64,000 nt of DNA, from positions 1 to 64,000 of the forward strand of contig JAZRJV010000055.1 in NCBI GenBank assembly GCA_045645985.1, written 5' to 3'. Under the pieces are notes generated by a model. It was not told where the DNA came from, did no database searches, and was given only the letters and a program-made list of their open reading frames with translations. Shown piece by piece: positions 17,620 through 25,522 of this stretch. The DNA is from RGIG9060 sp045645985 (GTDB lineage Bacteria; Spirochaetota; Spirochaetia; Treponematales; Treponemataceae). Position 1 is the stretch's first letter; every line of letters begins with the position of its first letter. A program made the translations under genes and the position numbers.

Positions 17620-18801
17620 TTAGTATATGTTACTTTCAAGTAATTTTGCAAGACAAATATCTTGTTCTAATAATTTTGCAATTTCTTCATAATTTGAATT
17701 TTCGTTTATTGAAGATGAATTTTTCTTTTTTACAGCGCGAATTAAAAGGTTTTTTGGGGTATGACTTACATCAATAAATTCCAAAAGCTGAGCAGAATAT
17801 CCGTGTTTTTTTAGCAACTCACATCGCATCACATCAGTTGATAAAGACAAAAATCTTTCTTTTACAATTCCGTATTTTAACATTTGATTTATTGCCTGAT
17901 TTGAACTTTGCTTATAATTTTGATTTAACTCATGTTGGCAACAAGGAACCGACAAAATCGCTTTTGAATTTTGCTTAATTGCCGAAGCGATTGCGTAATC
18001 TGTTGCTGTATCACAAGCGTGAAGTGTAATCACCAAATCGCATTTTTTATCTTCAATTTTTGCAAAATAATCTTGAACTGTTCCATTGTAAAAATGCAAA
18101 TCTTTGTAGCCAAATTCTTTTGCTAAAAGATTGCACATTGTAATTACATCTTCTTTTAAATCAAGCCCGATAATTTCAACTGGGATTTTTTCAATTTCAT
18201 GAAGAAAATGATAAACTGCAAATGTTAAATATGACTTTCCGCAACCAAAATCAATTATTTTTAGCGTTTCTCCATTATAGATTTCTGGCAAAATATCTTT
18301 GATGTATTCCAAATATCGATTTATTTGTTTGAATTTATCGTATTTTTGTGCAAGAACTTTTCCCTCCTTATTCATAACTCCTAAGTGAACTAAAAAGGGA
18401 ACTGGTTTTCCGTCTTGAATTATGTAATTTTTGATTTTAGAATTATTTTGCGATAAATTTGTTTGTTTTGATGAATTTTTATCAATTCGATTTTCTAAAA
18501 GAGTGATTTTTCCTTTTTTGTTTGTTAAAAAAGTGAATTTTTTTTCAGTTGTTTCTATATAAACATGTTTAAAATTTGTTCCGATGTTTTCTTGCAAAAA
18601 ATTTTGAAGTTCGAATTTATTTAAATTTTTATGAAATGCTTGTGTAGAAGTATATAATTGAACAAAAAATGTATCGTTATTTTTATTGATTTTGATTTTA
18701 TTAAATTTTGAATCAACTGTGGGTTTTGCAAAAGTTGCAGAGAATAGATTTTGAGAAATTTCTGCGTATTTTTGTTTAAAATTTTGTTTTAAATCTTCCA
18801 T
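17620..18801 (-). CDS. SAM-dependent methyltransferase (Methyltransf_32/METTL25-like)
   Basis: About 393 residues from the ATG at 18801. A longer frame runs to 18876 but would overlap parA. The C-terminal half is a Rossmann methyltransferase: motif I IIDFGCGKSYLTFA, acidic loop GLDLKEDVI, and the motif IV region DLVITLHACDTATDYA followed by SVPCCQHEL. The LHACD and CCQHE pattern is typical of the METTL25/RRNAD1-like family, whose substrates are RNA or protein and are mostly uncertain. The N-terminal 150 residues are specific to this group. A TATATT box at 18808-18813 lies six bases before the ATG, divergent from the parA promoter. Confidence 0.82.
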   Translation of the reverse strand: MEDLKQNFKQKYAEISQNLFSATFAKPTVDSKFNKIKINKNNDTFFVQLYTSTQAFHKNLNKFELQNFLQENIGTNFKHVYIETTEKKFTFLTNKKGKITLLENRIDKNSSKQTNLSQNNSKIKNYIIQDGKPVPFLVHLGVMNKEGKVLAQKYDKFKQINRYLEYIKDILPEIYNGETLKIIDFGCGKSYLTFAVYHFLHEIEKIPVEIIGLDLKEDVITMCNLLAKEFGYKDLHFYNGTVQDYFAKIEDKKCDLVITLHACDTATDYAIASAIKQNSKAILSVPCCQHELNQNYKQSSNQAINQMLKYGIVKERFLSLSTDVMRCELLKKHGYSAQLLEFIDVSHTPKNLLIRAVKKKNSSSINENSNYEEIAKLLEQDICLAKLLESNIY

Positions 18802-18807
18802 AAAACT

Positions 18808-18840
18808 AATATATACTTTATTTAAAAAAAATGATATACT
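18808..18840. promoter_or_regulatory. Divergent -10 boxes for parA and the methyltransferase
   Basis: The plus strand has an extended -10 (TGATATACT, core 18835-18840) six bases before the parA ATG. The minus strand has TATATT (18808-18813) six bases before the methyltransferase ATG. Neither has a convincing -35. Both predict transcription beginning at the start codon. Confidence 0.5.
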
Positions 18841-18846
18841 ATATAT

Positions 18847-19602
18847 ATGGCAAAAATATATGTTTTTGTAAATCAAAAAGGTGGTGTAGGAAAGACCACT
18901 TCTGTTGTAAATTTGGGTGCTTATCTTGCTGAAGCAGGAAAAAAAGTACTATTAGTTGATTTTGACTCTCAAGGAAATATGTCTTCTGGTGTAGGGCTTT
19001 CAAAAGAAAAACCTACAATTTACGAATTGATGGCAGAACAAGCCACAGCCGAACAGACAATCAAAAAAACGCCTGTTGCAAACTTAGATGCAATTCCAGC
19101 TTCTATCGATTTGTCTGGTGCTGCAATCGAGTTGGTTGACCAAGAAGATAGAGAATTTTATCTAAAAAAAGTTTTAGAGCCTCTAAGAGATAAATACGAT
19201 TACATTTTGATAGATTGTCCTCCGTCTTTGGGAATTTTAACATTGAACGGACTTGCCGCCGCAGATGCAGTTTTAGTTCCAATGCAATGTGAATATTTTG
19301 CCCTTGAAGGAATTTCTTTGCTTTTACAAACTGTAAAAAAAGTGCAAAAAACAATAAATCCAAATTTGGTGATTGGTGGCGTTTTCTTTACAATGTATGA
19401 TTCAAGAACTCGCCTTACTCATGAAGTTGTAAGTCATGTAAAAGCATATTTTAAGGATTTAGTTTTTAACACAATCATTCCTCGAAATGTTCGCCTTTCA
19501 GAAGCACCTTCTCATGGACTTCCAATTTCAATGTATGATACATCTTGTCTTGGAGCAAGAAGTTATAAACAACTTGCAGCTGAGGTGATTGCTCGTGGCT
19601 AA
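18847..19602 (+). CDS. parA: Chromosome-partitioning ATPase ParA/Soj
   Basis: The 251-residue protein is a deviant-Walker P-loop ATPase of chromosome segregation. KGGVGKTTSVVNLG (about residue 10) carries the signature lysine, VDFDSQGN is the A' motif and DYILIDCPPSLG the Walker B. ParA binds DNA when ATP-bound and moves ParB-parS complexes. It overlaps parB by eight bases, so the two are cotranscribed. It lacks a Shine-Dalgarno sequence and appears leaderless. I saw no parS-like site in the window. Confidence 0.95.
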   Translation: MAKIYVFVNQKGGVGKTTSVVNLGAYLAEAGKKVLLVDFDSQGNMSSGVGLSKEKPTIYELMAEQATAEQTIKKTPVANLDAIPASIDLSGAAIELVDQEDREFYLKKVLEPLRDKYDYILIDCPPSLGILTLNGLAAADAVLVPMQCEYFALEGISLLLQTVKKVQKTINPNLVIGGVFFTMYDSRTRLTHEVVSHVKAYFKDLVFNTIIPRNVRLSEAPSHGLPISMYDTSCLGARSYKQLAAEVIARG

Positions 19603-20515
19603 AAATGCGTTAGGAAAAGGTGCTAATGCCGTATTTTCGTTAGATGATATTGAAATTGACGAATTAACAACTTCTGGTGGTTTATCCAAAAGTAAAAAAG
19701 TGGATGCTGATTCACTTTTTGAAGTAGAAATTTCTCAGTTAAAAGCAAATCCATATCAGCCAAGAAAAGAATTTGACGACGAAGCTTTGAAAGAACTTTC
19801 TGAGTCTATCAAAGAAGATGGCGTAATTGAACCAATTATTATTACAGAATGTGCTGATGGCGGATATTATATCGTTGGTGGTGAGCGCCGAACTCGTGCC
19901 GCAAAACTTGCTGGTTTAACAAAAATTCCTGCTTGTGTAAAAAAATATTCTCCAGAAAAAATGCTAGAAGTTGCGTTGATAGAAAATATCCAGCGTGAAA
20001 ACTTAAATCCTTTGGAAGAAGCTTTGGCATATCAAAAATTGATGGAGATGTCAAATCTTTCTCAGGAAGAAGTTTCTAAGCGAGTTGGAAAAAATCGTTC
20101 AACAGTAGCAAATGCTTTACGACTTTTAAAACTTCCAGAAGATATGCAACGCTCACTTTCTGAAGGCGCAATTTCTGCAGGACACGCAAGAGCAATTTTA
20201 TCAGTTGTAAATGGAACTGACCAAAGAATCTTGTTTGGCAAAATCACAGGTTCTGGACTTTCTGTTCGCGAAGCTGAACGCTTAGCTTCTGAAATGAACG
20301 GAACTTACAAACCTACAGAAAAATCTTCTAAAAAAGCATCATCTTCACCTGTAGAAAATCGTGATCCAGATTTAGTTTCTGTTGAACAAGAACTTATCGG
20401 AATTTTGGGAACAAAAGTTTCTATCAAAGGAAGTCTTGACCGAGGTTCAATTTCAATCGAATATTTTTCTGCAGACGACTTAGACCGGGTTTATTCATTG
20501 ATAGCAAAAAAATAA
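19595..20515 (+). CDS. parB: Chromosome-partitioning CTPase/DNA-binding protein ParB
   Basis: About 306 residues from a GTG start (19595), giving the usual opening AKNALGKGANAVF. The AGCTGAGGTG sequence upstream serves as ribosome-binding site. The ParB/Srx domain contains NPYQPRKEFDDEAL and the CTP-binding GERRTRAAKLAG. The helix-turn-helix includes LSQEEVSKRVGKNRSTVANA, and the dimerisation domain ends the protein. It binds parS and spreads along DNA. Translational coupling with parA is implied by the overlap. Confidence 0.94.
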   Translation: MAKNALGKGANAVFSLDDIEIDELTTSGGLSKSKKVDADSLFEVEISQLKANPYQPRKEFDDEALKELSESIKEDGVIEPIIITECADGGYYIVGGERRTRAAKLAGLTKIPACVKKYSPEKMLEVALIENIQRENLNPLEEALAYQKLMEMSNLSQEEVSKRVGKNRSTVANALRLLKLPEDMQRSLSEGAISAGHARAILSVVNGTDQRILFGKITGSGLSVREAERLASEMNGTYKPTEKSSKKASSSPVENRDPDLVSVEQELIGILGTKVSIKGSLDRGSISIEYFSADDLDRVYSLIAKK

Positions 20516-20606
20516 GTTCTTTAAGGCTGTTTCAATTTATGGAATGGTCTTAAAAATTTTATATTACAAAATAATCTTTTCTTCATTTTTTATTTAGGTA
20601 GGATTT

Positions 20607-21194
20607 ATGAATTTTGTTTTTTTCTTCAATAGTATTTTATTGGGCGTTGGTCTTGCTATGGACGCTTTTTCTGTTTCTTTAGCAAATGGATTAAATGAGC
20701 CAAAAATGCAACGAAAACGAATGTGTTTGATTGCTGGAGTTTTTGCTTTTTTTCAAGCGATGATGCCTCTTTTGGGTTGGTTTTTAGTTCATAATTTATG
20801 TAAATATTTTAGCAAAATTCAGTTTTTTATTCCTTGGATAGCTTTAATTCTTCTTTGCTTTATTGGAATAAAAATGATTATCGAAGGAAAAAATGAATCT
20901 TCTGATGAAGATGAATCATCAAGTGTAAAATTGGGATTTTCAGCCTTGTTAATTCAGGGAATTGCAACTTCAATTGACGCACTTTCAGTTGGCTGTACAA
21001 TTTCAGAGTATGACTTTTTTATGGCTTTAGTTTGTGCTTTGATAATTGCTCTTGTAACATTTATTATTTGTATTTTAGGTTTAATTTTAGGTAAAAAATT
21101 TGGAACAAAACTTTCTGGTAAAGCTACAATTTTTGGCGGCTGTATTTTAGTTTTTATCGGAATTGAAATTTTTATAAAAGGATTCTTTTTCTAA
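20607..21194 (+). CDS. mntP: Manganese efflux pump MntP
   Basis: The 195-residue membrane protein has six hydrophobic segments in two homologous halves. Each half carries an acidic motif of this family: MDAFSVSLANG near residue 18 and SIDALSVG near 120. MntP exports Mn2+. The cytoplasmic loop between halves is acidic (ESSDEDESS). A GGTAGGA ribosome-binding site precedes the ATG. The 90-base upstream gap is too short for, and does not resemble, the Mn-sensing yybP-ykoY riboswitch often found before this gene. Confidence 0.92.
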   Translation: MNFVFFFNSILLGVGLAMDAFSVSLANGLNEPKMQRKRMCLIAGVFAFFQAMMPLLGWFLVHNLCKYFSKIQFFIPWIALILLCFIGIKMIIEGKNESSDEDESSSVKLGFSALLIQGIATSIDALSVGCTISEYDFFMALVCALIIALVTFIICILGLILGKKFGTKLSGKATIFGGCILVFIGIEIFIKGFFF

Positions 21195-21206
21195 AAAATT
21201 AATATT

Positions 21207-22538
21207 ATGAATATTCAACTCAGTGACCATTTTACATACAAAAAACTTTTTAGGTATGTATTTCCGTCTGTTATGATGATGATTTTTACATCAATGTATA
21301 GCGTTGTAGACGGATTTTTTGTTTCTAACTTTGTGGGAAAAACTTCTTTTGCCGCAATAAATTTGATGATGCCACTTATTATGGGAGTTAGTACAGTTGG
21401 TTTTATGCTTGCAACAGGTGGAAGTGCTATTGTATCTGCAACTTTAGGTGAAGGAAAACCTGAACTTGCAAATCGATATTTTTCCATGATTGTCTATGTT
21501 GGAATTATTTTAGGTTTGATTTTTGCAGTTATCGGAATTTTTGTTGCTGAACCAGTTGCTAGGTTTTTAGGAGCCGAAGGTGAACTTTTAAAAAATTGTG
21601 TTATCTACGGAAGAATTTTATTTGCCTTTGTTCCTGCTTACATGATTCAAGTAATGTTTCAAAGTTTTTATGTTGTGGCAGAAAAACCTAACTACAGTTT
21701 ACGAGTAACAATCGCTGCTGGTTGTACAAACATGATTTTGGATTATGTTTTTATCGCTTTGTTTGACTGGGGAATTGCTGGGGCTGGATTTGCTACTGTT
21801 ATCGGATATTGTGTTGGCGGAATTATTCCAATTGTGTATTTTTGTAGAAAAAATAATTCTACACCTTTAAGACTTGGAAAAACACAATTTTATCCAAAAG
21901 TATTTTTGAAAACTTGCACAAATGGTTCTTCTGAAATGGTAAACAACTTATCTGCTTCTATCGTTGGAATTTTGTTTAATCTTCAGTTGATGAAATACGC
22001 AGGCGAAACTGGTGTTGCAGCCTATGGCGTTTTGATGTATTTAGGATTTATCTTTATTGCAATTTTCCTTGGATATTCTATGGGAAGTAGTCCTATCGTT
22101 AGTTATCATTACGGGGCAAAAAACTATGATGAACTTAAAAATATGTTCAAAAAAGGTTTAACCTTGATAACTTTAGGCGGACTTTTTCTTGTTGCCTTTG
22201 CCGAAGTTTTTGCTCGTCCTTTAGTTTCAATTTTTACAAGTTACGATAAAGACTTAATGGAAATGGCTGTTTCTGGCGCAAGAATTAGTATTCTTTCGTT
22301 TGTTTTTGCAGGAATAAATATTTTTGGAAGTGGTTTTTTTACAAGTTTAAATAACGGATTGATTTCTGCTCTAATTTCATTTTTAAGAACTTTAGTTTTT
22401 CAAATTGTAACGATTTTGGTTCTTCCCCTTATATTTGGCTTAAAAGGAATTTGGTTTTCTATGGTTATTGCCGATGTTTTAGCTTGTATCACAACAATTA
22501 TCTTTTTAATCAAATTCCGCAAAAAATATAGATATTAG
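21207..22538 (+). CDS. MATE family efflux transporter
   Basis: The 443-residue integral membrane protein has about twelve hydrophobic segments in two six-helix bundles. It opens with FRYVFPSVMMMIFTSMYSVV and the DGFFVSNFVG loop typical of the multidrug and toxic compound extrusion family. It probably exports organic cations or drugs using a Na+ or H+ gradient; its substrate is unknown. It starts 12 bases after mntP and ends one base before the DUF4298 gene, so the three form an operon. Confidence 0.92.
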   Translation: MNIQLSDHFTYKKLFRYVFPSVMMMIFTSMYSVVDGFFVSNFVGKTSFAAINLMMPLIMGVSTVGFMLATGGSAIVSATLGEGKPELANRYFSMIVYVGIILGLIFAVIGIFVAEPVARFLGAEGELLKNCVIYGRILFAFVPAYMIQVMFQSFYVVAEKPNYSLRVTIAAGCTNMILDYVFIALFDWGIAGAGFATVIGYCVGGIIPIVYFCRKNNSTPLRLGKTQFYPKVFLKTCTNGSSEMVNNLSASIVGILFNLQLMKYAGETGVAAYGVLMYLGFIFIAIFLGYSMGSSPIVSYHYGAKNYDELKNMFKKGLTLITLGGLFLVAFAEVFARPLVSIFTSYDKDLMEMAVSGARISILSFVFAGINIFGSGFFTSLNNGLISALISFLRTLVFQIVTILVLPLIFGLKGIWFSMVIADVLACITTIIFLIKFRKKYRY

Positions 22539-22539
22539 A

Positions 22540-22833
22540 ATGAAATTTTTAGAAAGCATAAAAGTAAAATTTGCAATTTCTCGAATAATCAAAATGGAAA
22601 AATTTTTTGACGACCTTAGATTTTCTTTTGAAAAATCCAAAGAGGAATTTTATAAAAACAAAAATCTACAAAAAAAATTAAAATCTCTAACTAATTATTA
22701 TGAAAGTGGCAAATGGCTAAAAGACTACCAACTTGATGAACAAAATCTTTTACCCAAAACTTTAAAACGCGGAATTTTGTCCCAAGACGGAATTTTCGAT
22801 TTTTTGTGTGAAGTGGAAAATAGGGAAGTGTAA
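22540..22833 (+). CDS. DUF4298 domain protein
   Basis: The 97-residue protein matches the pattern of the small DUF4298 family: an amphipathic coiled-coil-like N-terminus, then LTNYYESGKWLKDYQLDE, then LKRGILSQDGIFDFLCEVE. Function is unknown. It follows the MATE gene by one base. Its last 25 codons and the sequence just beyond its stop recur at 23557-23657, on the far side of the toxin-antitoxin pair. Confidence 0.8.
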   Translation: MKFLESIKVKFAISRIIKMEKFFDDLRFSFEKSKEEFYKNKNLQKKLKSLTNYYESGKWLKDYQLDEQNLLPKTLKRGILSQDGIFDFLCEVENREV

Positions 22834-22857
22834 AAAAAAATTGCCCCGAAAGGAAAA

Positions 22858-23256
22858 TTAATTTATAACTTCAATTTGTAAGTTTGGTATTCTTTGAAGA
22901 TGGTTAGCATTATTTGTAATTAAAATTGCATTGTGTTCTAGAGCAGATACTCCAATAAATAAATCTGCATCTTCAATAATGTTTCCAGTTTGCTTTAATT
23001 GGGCATAAATTTGAGATGCCATATCAAAGGTTGATATATCTACATTTACGAGATTACAAACTTTTACAAAATTGTTAAATCTTTCAAACTTGGCAGTTGC
23101 TCCAACAGAAAGTAAACCTCTTTTTATTTCATAATAAGCGAATATAGGAATTGAAATATTATTATCCTGCAAAATAAGTTCTTCTATTCTATTTTTAACA
23201 TTGATATTTCCATTTAGTATATAACTTATAATATTTGTATCTAAAAAATATGTCAT
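22858..23256 (-). CDS. vapC: PIN-domain ribonuclease toxin, VapC family
   Basis: The product of about 132 residues is a PIN-domain toxin. Conserved acidic residues are visible in FLDTNIISYIL (N-terminal Asp), IFAYYEIKRGLL (Glu) and IIEDADLFIGVSAL (Asp pair), and the tail ITNNANHLQRIPNLQIEVI is typical. VapC toxins cleave tRNA or rRNA and are neutralised by VapB. The ATG at 23256 overlaps the antitoxin stop codon as ATGA, the standard coupled arrangement. A longer frame to 23274 is less likely. Confidence 0.9.
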   Translation of the reverse strand: MTYFLDTNIISYILNGNINVKNRIEELILQDNNISIPIFAYYEIKRGLLSVGATAKFERFNNFVKVCNLVNVDISTFDMASQIYAQLKQTGNIIEDADLFIGVSALEHNAILITNNANHLQRIPNLQIEVIN

Positions 23257-23501
23257 AGTTGAATATCCTTGCAACTTATTCCTGCTGAAATTGATTCATT
23301 TATGGCATTGGATTCTTCTTGTGTTAAAATTCCAGAAATTGCATTTAGGGCATCAAGTTTTTTTTGTTTTTCTTGAGAAATTGAATTTGTTTTTGATTGT
23401 AAATTTTGTTTGTAAAGCAAGAAATCTACAAAATCAATAAGTTCTTGTTGAAATTCACTAGAAATTTGAGAAATTTTTTCTTCAACCAGCGTGTATGGCA
23501 T
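23253..23501 (-). CDS. vapB: VapB-type antitoxin (DUF2281-like)
   Basis: The 82-residue protein is encoded directly upstream of the toxin. The segment ISSEFQQELIDFVDFLLYKQ matches the DUF2281 antitoxin pattern, and the C-terminal half (ALNAISGILTQEESNAINES) would wrap the toxin. A GGAGG ribosome-binding site precedes the ATG. Toxin-antitoxin complexes usually repress their own promoter, which would lie in 23502-23556. Confidence 0.82.
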   Translation of the reverse strand: MPYTLVEEKISQISSEFQQELIDFVDFLLYKQNLQSKTNSISQEKQKKLDALNAISGILTQEESNAINESISAGISCKDIQL

Positions 23502-23560
23502 TTCAATCCTCCTATGCTTAAATATACCACAGTTTATATCACTTGTGTAGAGAAAAAAAC

Positions 23561-23632
23561 TTAAAACGAGGAATTTTATCTCAAGATGGGATTTATAATT
23601 TCTTGTGTGAAGTGGAAAATAGGGAAATGTAA
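23561..23632 (+). pseudogene. Remnant 3' end of a DUF4298 gene
   Basis: Twenty-three in-frame codons and a stop encode LKRGILSQDGIYNFLCEVEN plus three residues, almost identical to the C-terminus of the intact gene at 22540-22833. There is no 5' part or start. It is either the original gene tail displaced by insertion of the toxin-antitoxin pair or what is left of a second tandem copy. Confidence 0.8.
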
Positions 23633-23633
23633 A

Positions 23634-23668
23634 AAAAATTGCCCCGAAAGGAAAATTTTTACGGGGCA
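23634..23668 (-). terminator. Terminator of the lipoprotein gene at 23697
   Basis: TGCCCCG (23640-23646) pairs with CGGGGCA (23662-23668). On the minus strand it is followed by a run of T residues (complement of the A tract near 23631-23638), so it fits termination of the leftward gene. Confidence 0.65.
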
Positions 23669-23696
23669 GGGTGGTTTTAGGAAAGATGTTTGTGGG

Positions 23697-24443
23697 TTAT
23701 TTAATTTTTTTGAAGATGTATTTTTCTATGTCATAATCAATGTTTTCTGGATTAGTTTTGCTAACAGATTCGGTTTCTATTAAAAATAAATAAGCACTAT
23801 TTTCTCTATTTGTTGTTACTGAATATTTATAGGTTTCAAAACTATATTCTGTTTCTTCGCTTGTGTCTTCATTGAAAAATTTTTCTATACGGTTGATAAA
23901 ATCATCGTACGTTCTATTATATTTTTCTTCTACAGTATAAAAAAAATAAAAAGTTAAATTTTCATCATCAAATACTATTGTTTCATCTTCATCAGGTGGC
24001 ATCATTCTTTCATATACAAATTCTTTCATCTCTTCATATAATTCAATGGAGTTACATGGGTATGTACCTGATTCACTTTTAACATAATCTTCAATAGCAC
24101 CATCATTTTTAAATTTCATTATACCTATCTGCCTACATATTTCACTGTAACTATCTGTATCCTGACATAATAAGGCATCTTCCTCATAATACTCCCATTC
24201 ACCTTCTGCAAAATCTAGAACATCAATAGAATTTACTTTTATAGTCAAAGTTTTTTCTAATTCTTCATAAGGATTTTGTATTATGTAATCTTCGTTCTCT
24301 GTATCAGTGTTGTTATCAGTATTTGTGTTGCTACCACCAGTTGTGCCTGGTTGTTGTGGTTCTTGGTTTTCATTTCCATTATCACAAGAAAAAACAACAA
24401 AAATCATAGCTAGTGCCATTAAAATAAAAATAATTTTCTTCAT
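23697..24443 (-). CDS. Lipoprotein of unknown function
   Basis: From the ATG at 24443, preceded by a perfect AGGAGG, the product is about 248 residues. It has a signal peptide and lipobox (FVVFSC). A Gln/Pro/Thr/Asn linker (EPQQPGTTGGSNTNTDNNTD) follows, then an acidic domain with many Glu and Tyr residues and no recognisable family. It is probably surface or periplasmic. The TTG-started longer frame runs through a G9 tract but ignores the ribosome-binding site. The promoter contains that G tract, which suggests phase-variable expression. Confidence 0.78.
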   Translation of the reverse strand: MKKIIFILMALAMIFVVFSCDNGNENQEPQQPGTTGGSNTNTDNNTDTENEDYIIQNPYEELEKTLTIKVNSIDVLDFAEGEWEYYEEDALLCQDTDSYSEICRQIGIMKFKNDGAIEDYVKSESGTYPCNSIELYEEMKEFVYERMMPPDEDETIVFDDENLTFYFFYTVEEKYNRTYDDFINRIEKFFNEDTSEETEYSFETYKYSVTTNRENSAYLFLIETESVSKTNPENIDYDIEKYIFKKIK

Positions 24444-24463
24444 AGAAATTCCTCCTAAAATTA

Positions 24464-24491
24464 AGCATATCATAATACCCCCCCCCGTCAA
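24464..24491 (-). promoter_or_regulatory. Poly-G promoter (candidate phase-variable)
   Basis: On the minus strand TTGACG (24486-24491) is followed by eight more G residues and a TATGCT box (24464-24469) at 16-base spacing. The uninterrupted G9 run (24478-24486) forms half the spacer. The AGGAGG site at 24451-24456 is immediately downstream. A change in G number would alter -35/-10 spacing. Confidence 0.6.
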
Positions 24492-24536
24492 CTAGGTTTA
24501 GAAATTTTTCATTTTCTATAAAATTCCCCATCTTCC

Positions 24537-24565
24537 TTGACTACCTTGGATTAGCGATTTATAAT
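24537..24565 (+). promoter_or_regulatory. Promoter of the Aat-like gene, leaderless geometry
   Basis: TTGACT (24537-24542), a 17-base spacer and a perfect TATAAT (24560-24565) are followed by six bases and the ATG at 24572. No Shine-Dalgarno sequence is present. Confidence 0.72.
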
Positions 24566-24571
24566 TTTTAC

Positions 24572-25402
24572 ATGGAAGAAAATGATAATTGTTCTGTTTA
24601 CGATTCTTACTGGACCGATGTTTTTACATATTTTATAGAATTTTTAATTGATGTTTACGGTGGTGGCTACATTGCAACTGAAGAAGAACTGGATTCTTTG
24701 GAGGATTTTCTTTACGAGCCCGATAGTGAATTTTGTTTTTCGTTTAATTTTTCGCCAAAATGGATTGATGCGGTTTGCTACAAAGGATATTTTCCTATGG
24801 CAAACGATATCGGTAATTTTATTGAAGATATAGAAAATTTTCCGCTAAAGGAACTTTTGCTTATCAAACATCACAAAGAACGGGCGGTGTTAAAACTTTC
24901 GGATGCGCATTTTTCAAAAAAGTTATCAAAGTATTGCGATAATCTTGAATTTTCTATCGACGAAGATTTTGAAGGTTGTGTACAAGGTCTTTTAGAAACT
25001 TACAAAGACACTTGGCTTTTCCCAAATTTAGTTGACGCTTTTAGACAAATTCATAACGGAGCAGAAACAAAATACGGAACAAAAATTCACAGTGTTGAAG
25101 TTTGGGATAAAACCACAAATGAATTAGTTGCAGGAGAAATTGGTTTTAGAAATGGTCATTTGTACAGTAGCCTTTCTGGTTTTAGAAAAAGAAATCATGT
25201 TGGAAATATTCAAATGTCAGCACTTTGCAAATTCTTGCAAGAAAAAAATTTAGAATACTGGGACTTTGGAATGTTTATTCCATACAAAGTTGATTTAGGA
25301 TGCAAACTTTATTCAAGAGAAGATTTTTTTGCACTTCATAAAACTTTAAGAGACGGCAATGTAGATTTTTCTTGTAAAAGACGTCCACTTGTGTTGATGT
25401 AA
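24572..25402 (+). CDS. Leucyl/phenylalanyl-tRNA-protein transferase-like (Aat family)
   Basis: The 276-residue protein has the layout of Aat, which attaches Leu or Phe to N-terminal Lys or Arg and marks proteins for ClpS-ClpAP degradation. The GGYIATEEELD segment, KGYFPMAN, the HSVEVWDKTTNELVAGEIGF core and SALCKFLQEKNLEYWDFGM correspond to family positions. The usual GESMFS motif is replaced by YSSLSG, and the N-terminus is longer than in E. coli Aat. Canonical activity is therefore plausible but not certain. No clpS or clpA is in the window. Confidence 0.72.
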   Translation: MEENDNCSVYDSYWTDVFTYFIEFLIDVYGGGYIATEEELDSLEDFLYEPDSEFCFSFNFSPKWIDAVCYKGYFPMANDIGNFIEDIENFPLKELLLIKHHKERAVLKLSDAHFSKKLSKYCDNLEFSIDEDFEGCVQGLLETYKDTWLFPNLVDAFRQIHNGAETKYGTKIHSVEVWDKTTNELVAGEIGFRNGHLYSSLSGFRKRNHVGNIQMSALCKFLQEKNLEYWDFGMFIPYKVDLGCKLYSREDFFALHKTLRDGNVDFSCKRRPLVLM

Positions 25403-25522
25403 GATATTTCAAAATAAAATATTTTTTTACTTCAAAATTTATTCATTTTTCATTTTTGAGACAATAATAATGATGTGTGGGAAAATATTTTTCTTACGGA
25501 AAAAATTGTATCGAGGTGAAAA

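Larger units (their letters stand above)
22758..23657. repeat. About 100-bp direct duplication flanking the toxin-antitoxin pair
   Basis: Copy 1 is about 22758-22857 and copy 2 about 23557-23657. They share the end of the DUF4298 reading frame, its stop codon and the beginning of a hairpin (TTGCCCCGAAAGGAAAA). Copy 2 retains the whole hairpin, closed by CGGGGCA. In copy 1 the hairpin is broken exactly where the toxin gene begins. Confidence 0.85.

Noticed and set aside
18847..20515. Replication origin near parAB
   Set aside because: parAB often lies near oriC, but no dnaA, gyrB or dnaN gene, DnaA-box cluster or parS-like site was seen here. The only DnaA-box-like pair found lies in the nrdD promoter.
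20516..20606. Possible manganese (yybP-ykoY) riboswitch before mntP
   Set aside because: The gap is only about 90 bases and shows none of the paired or conserved internal-loop sequence of that riboswitch.
23586..23783. 65-codon ORF after the toxin-antitoxin pair
   Set aside because: It is out of frame with the DUF4298 remnant, crosses the terminator hairpin and overlaps the lipoprotein gene on the other strand.
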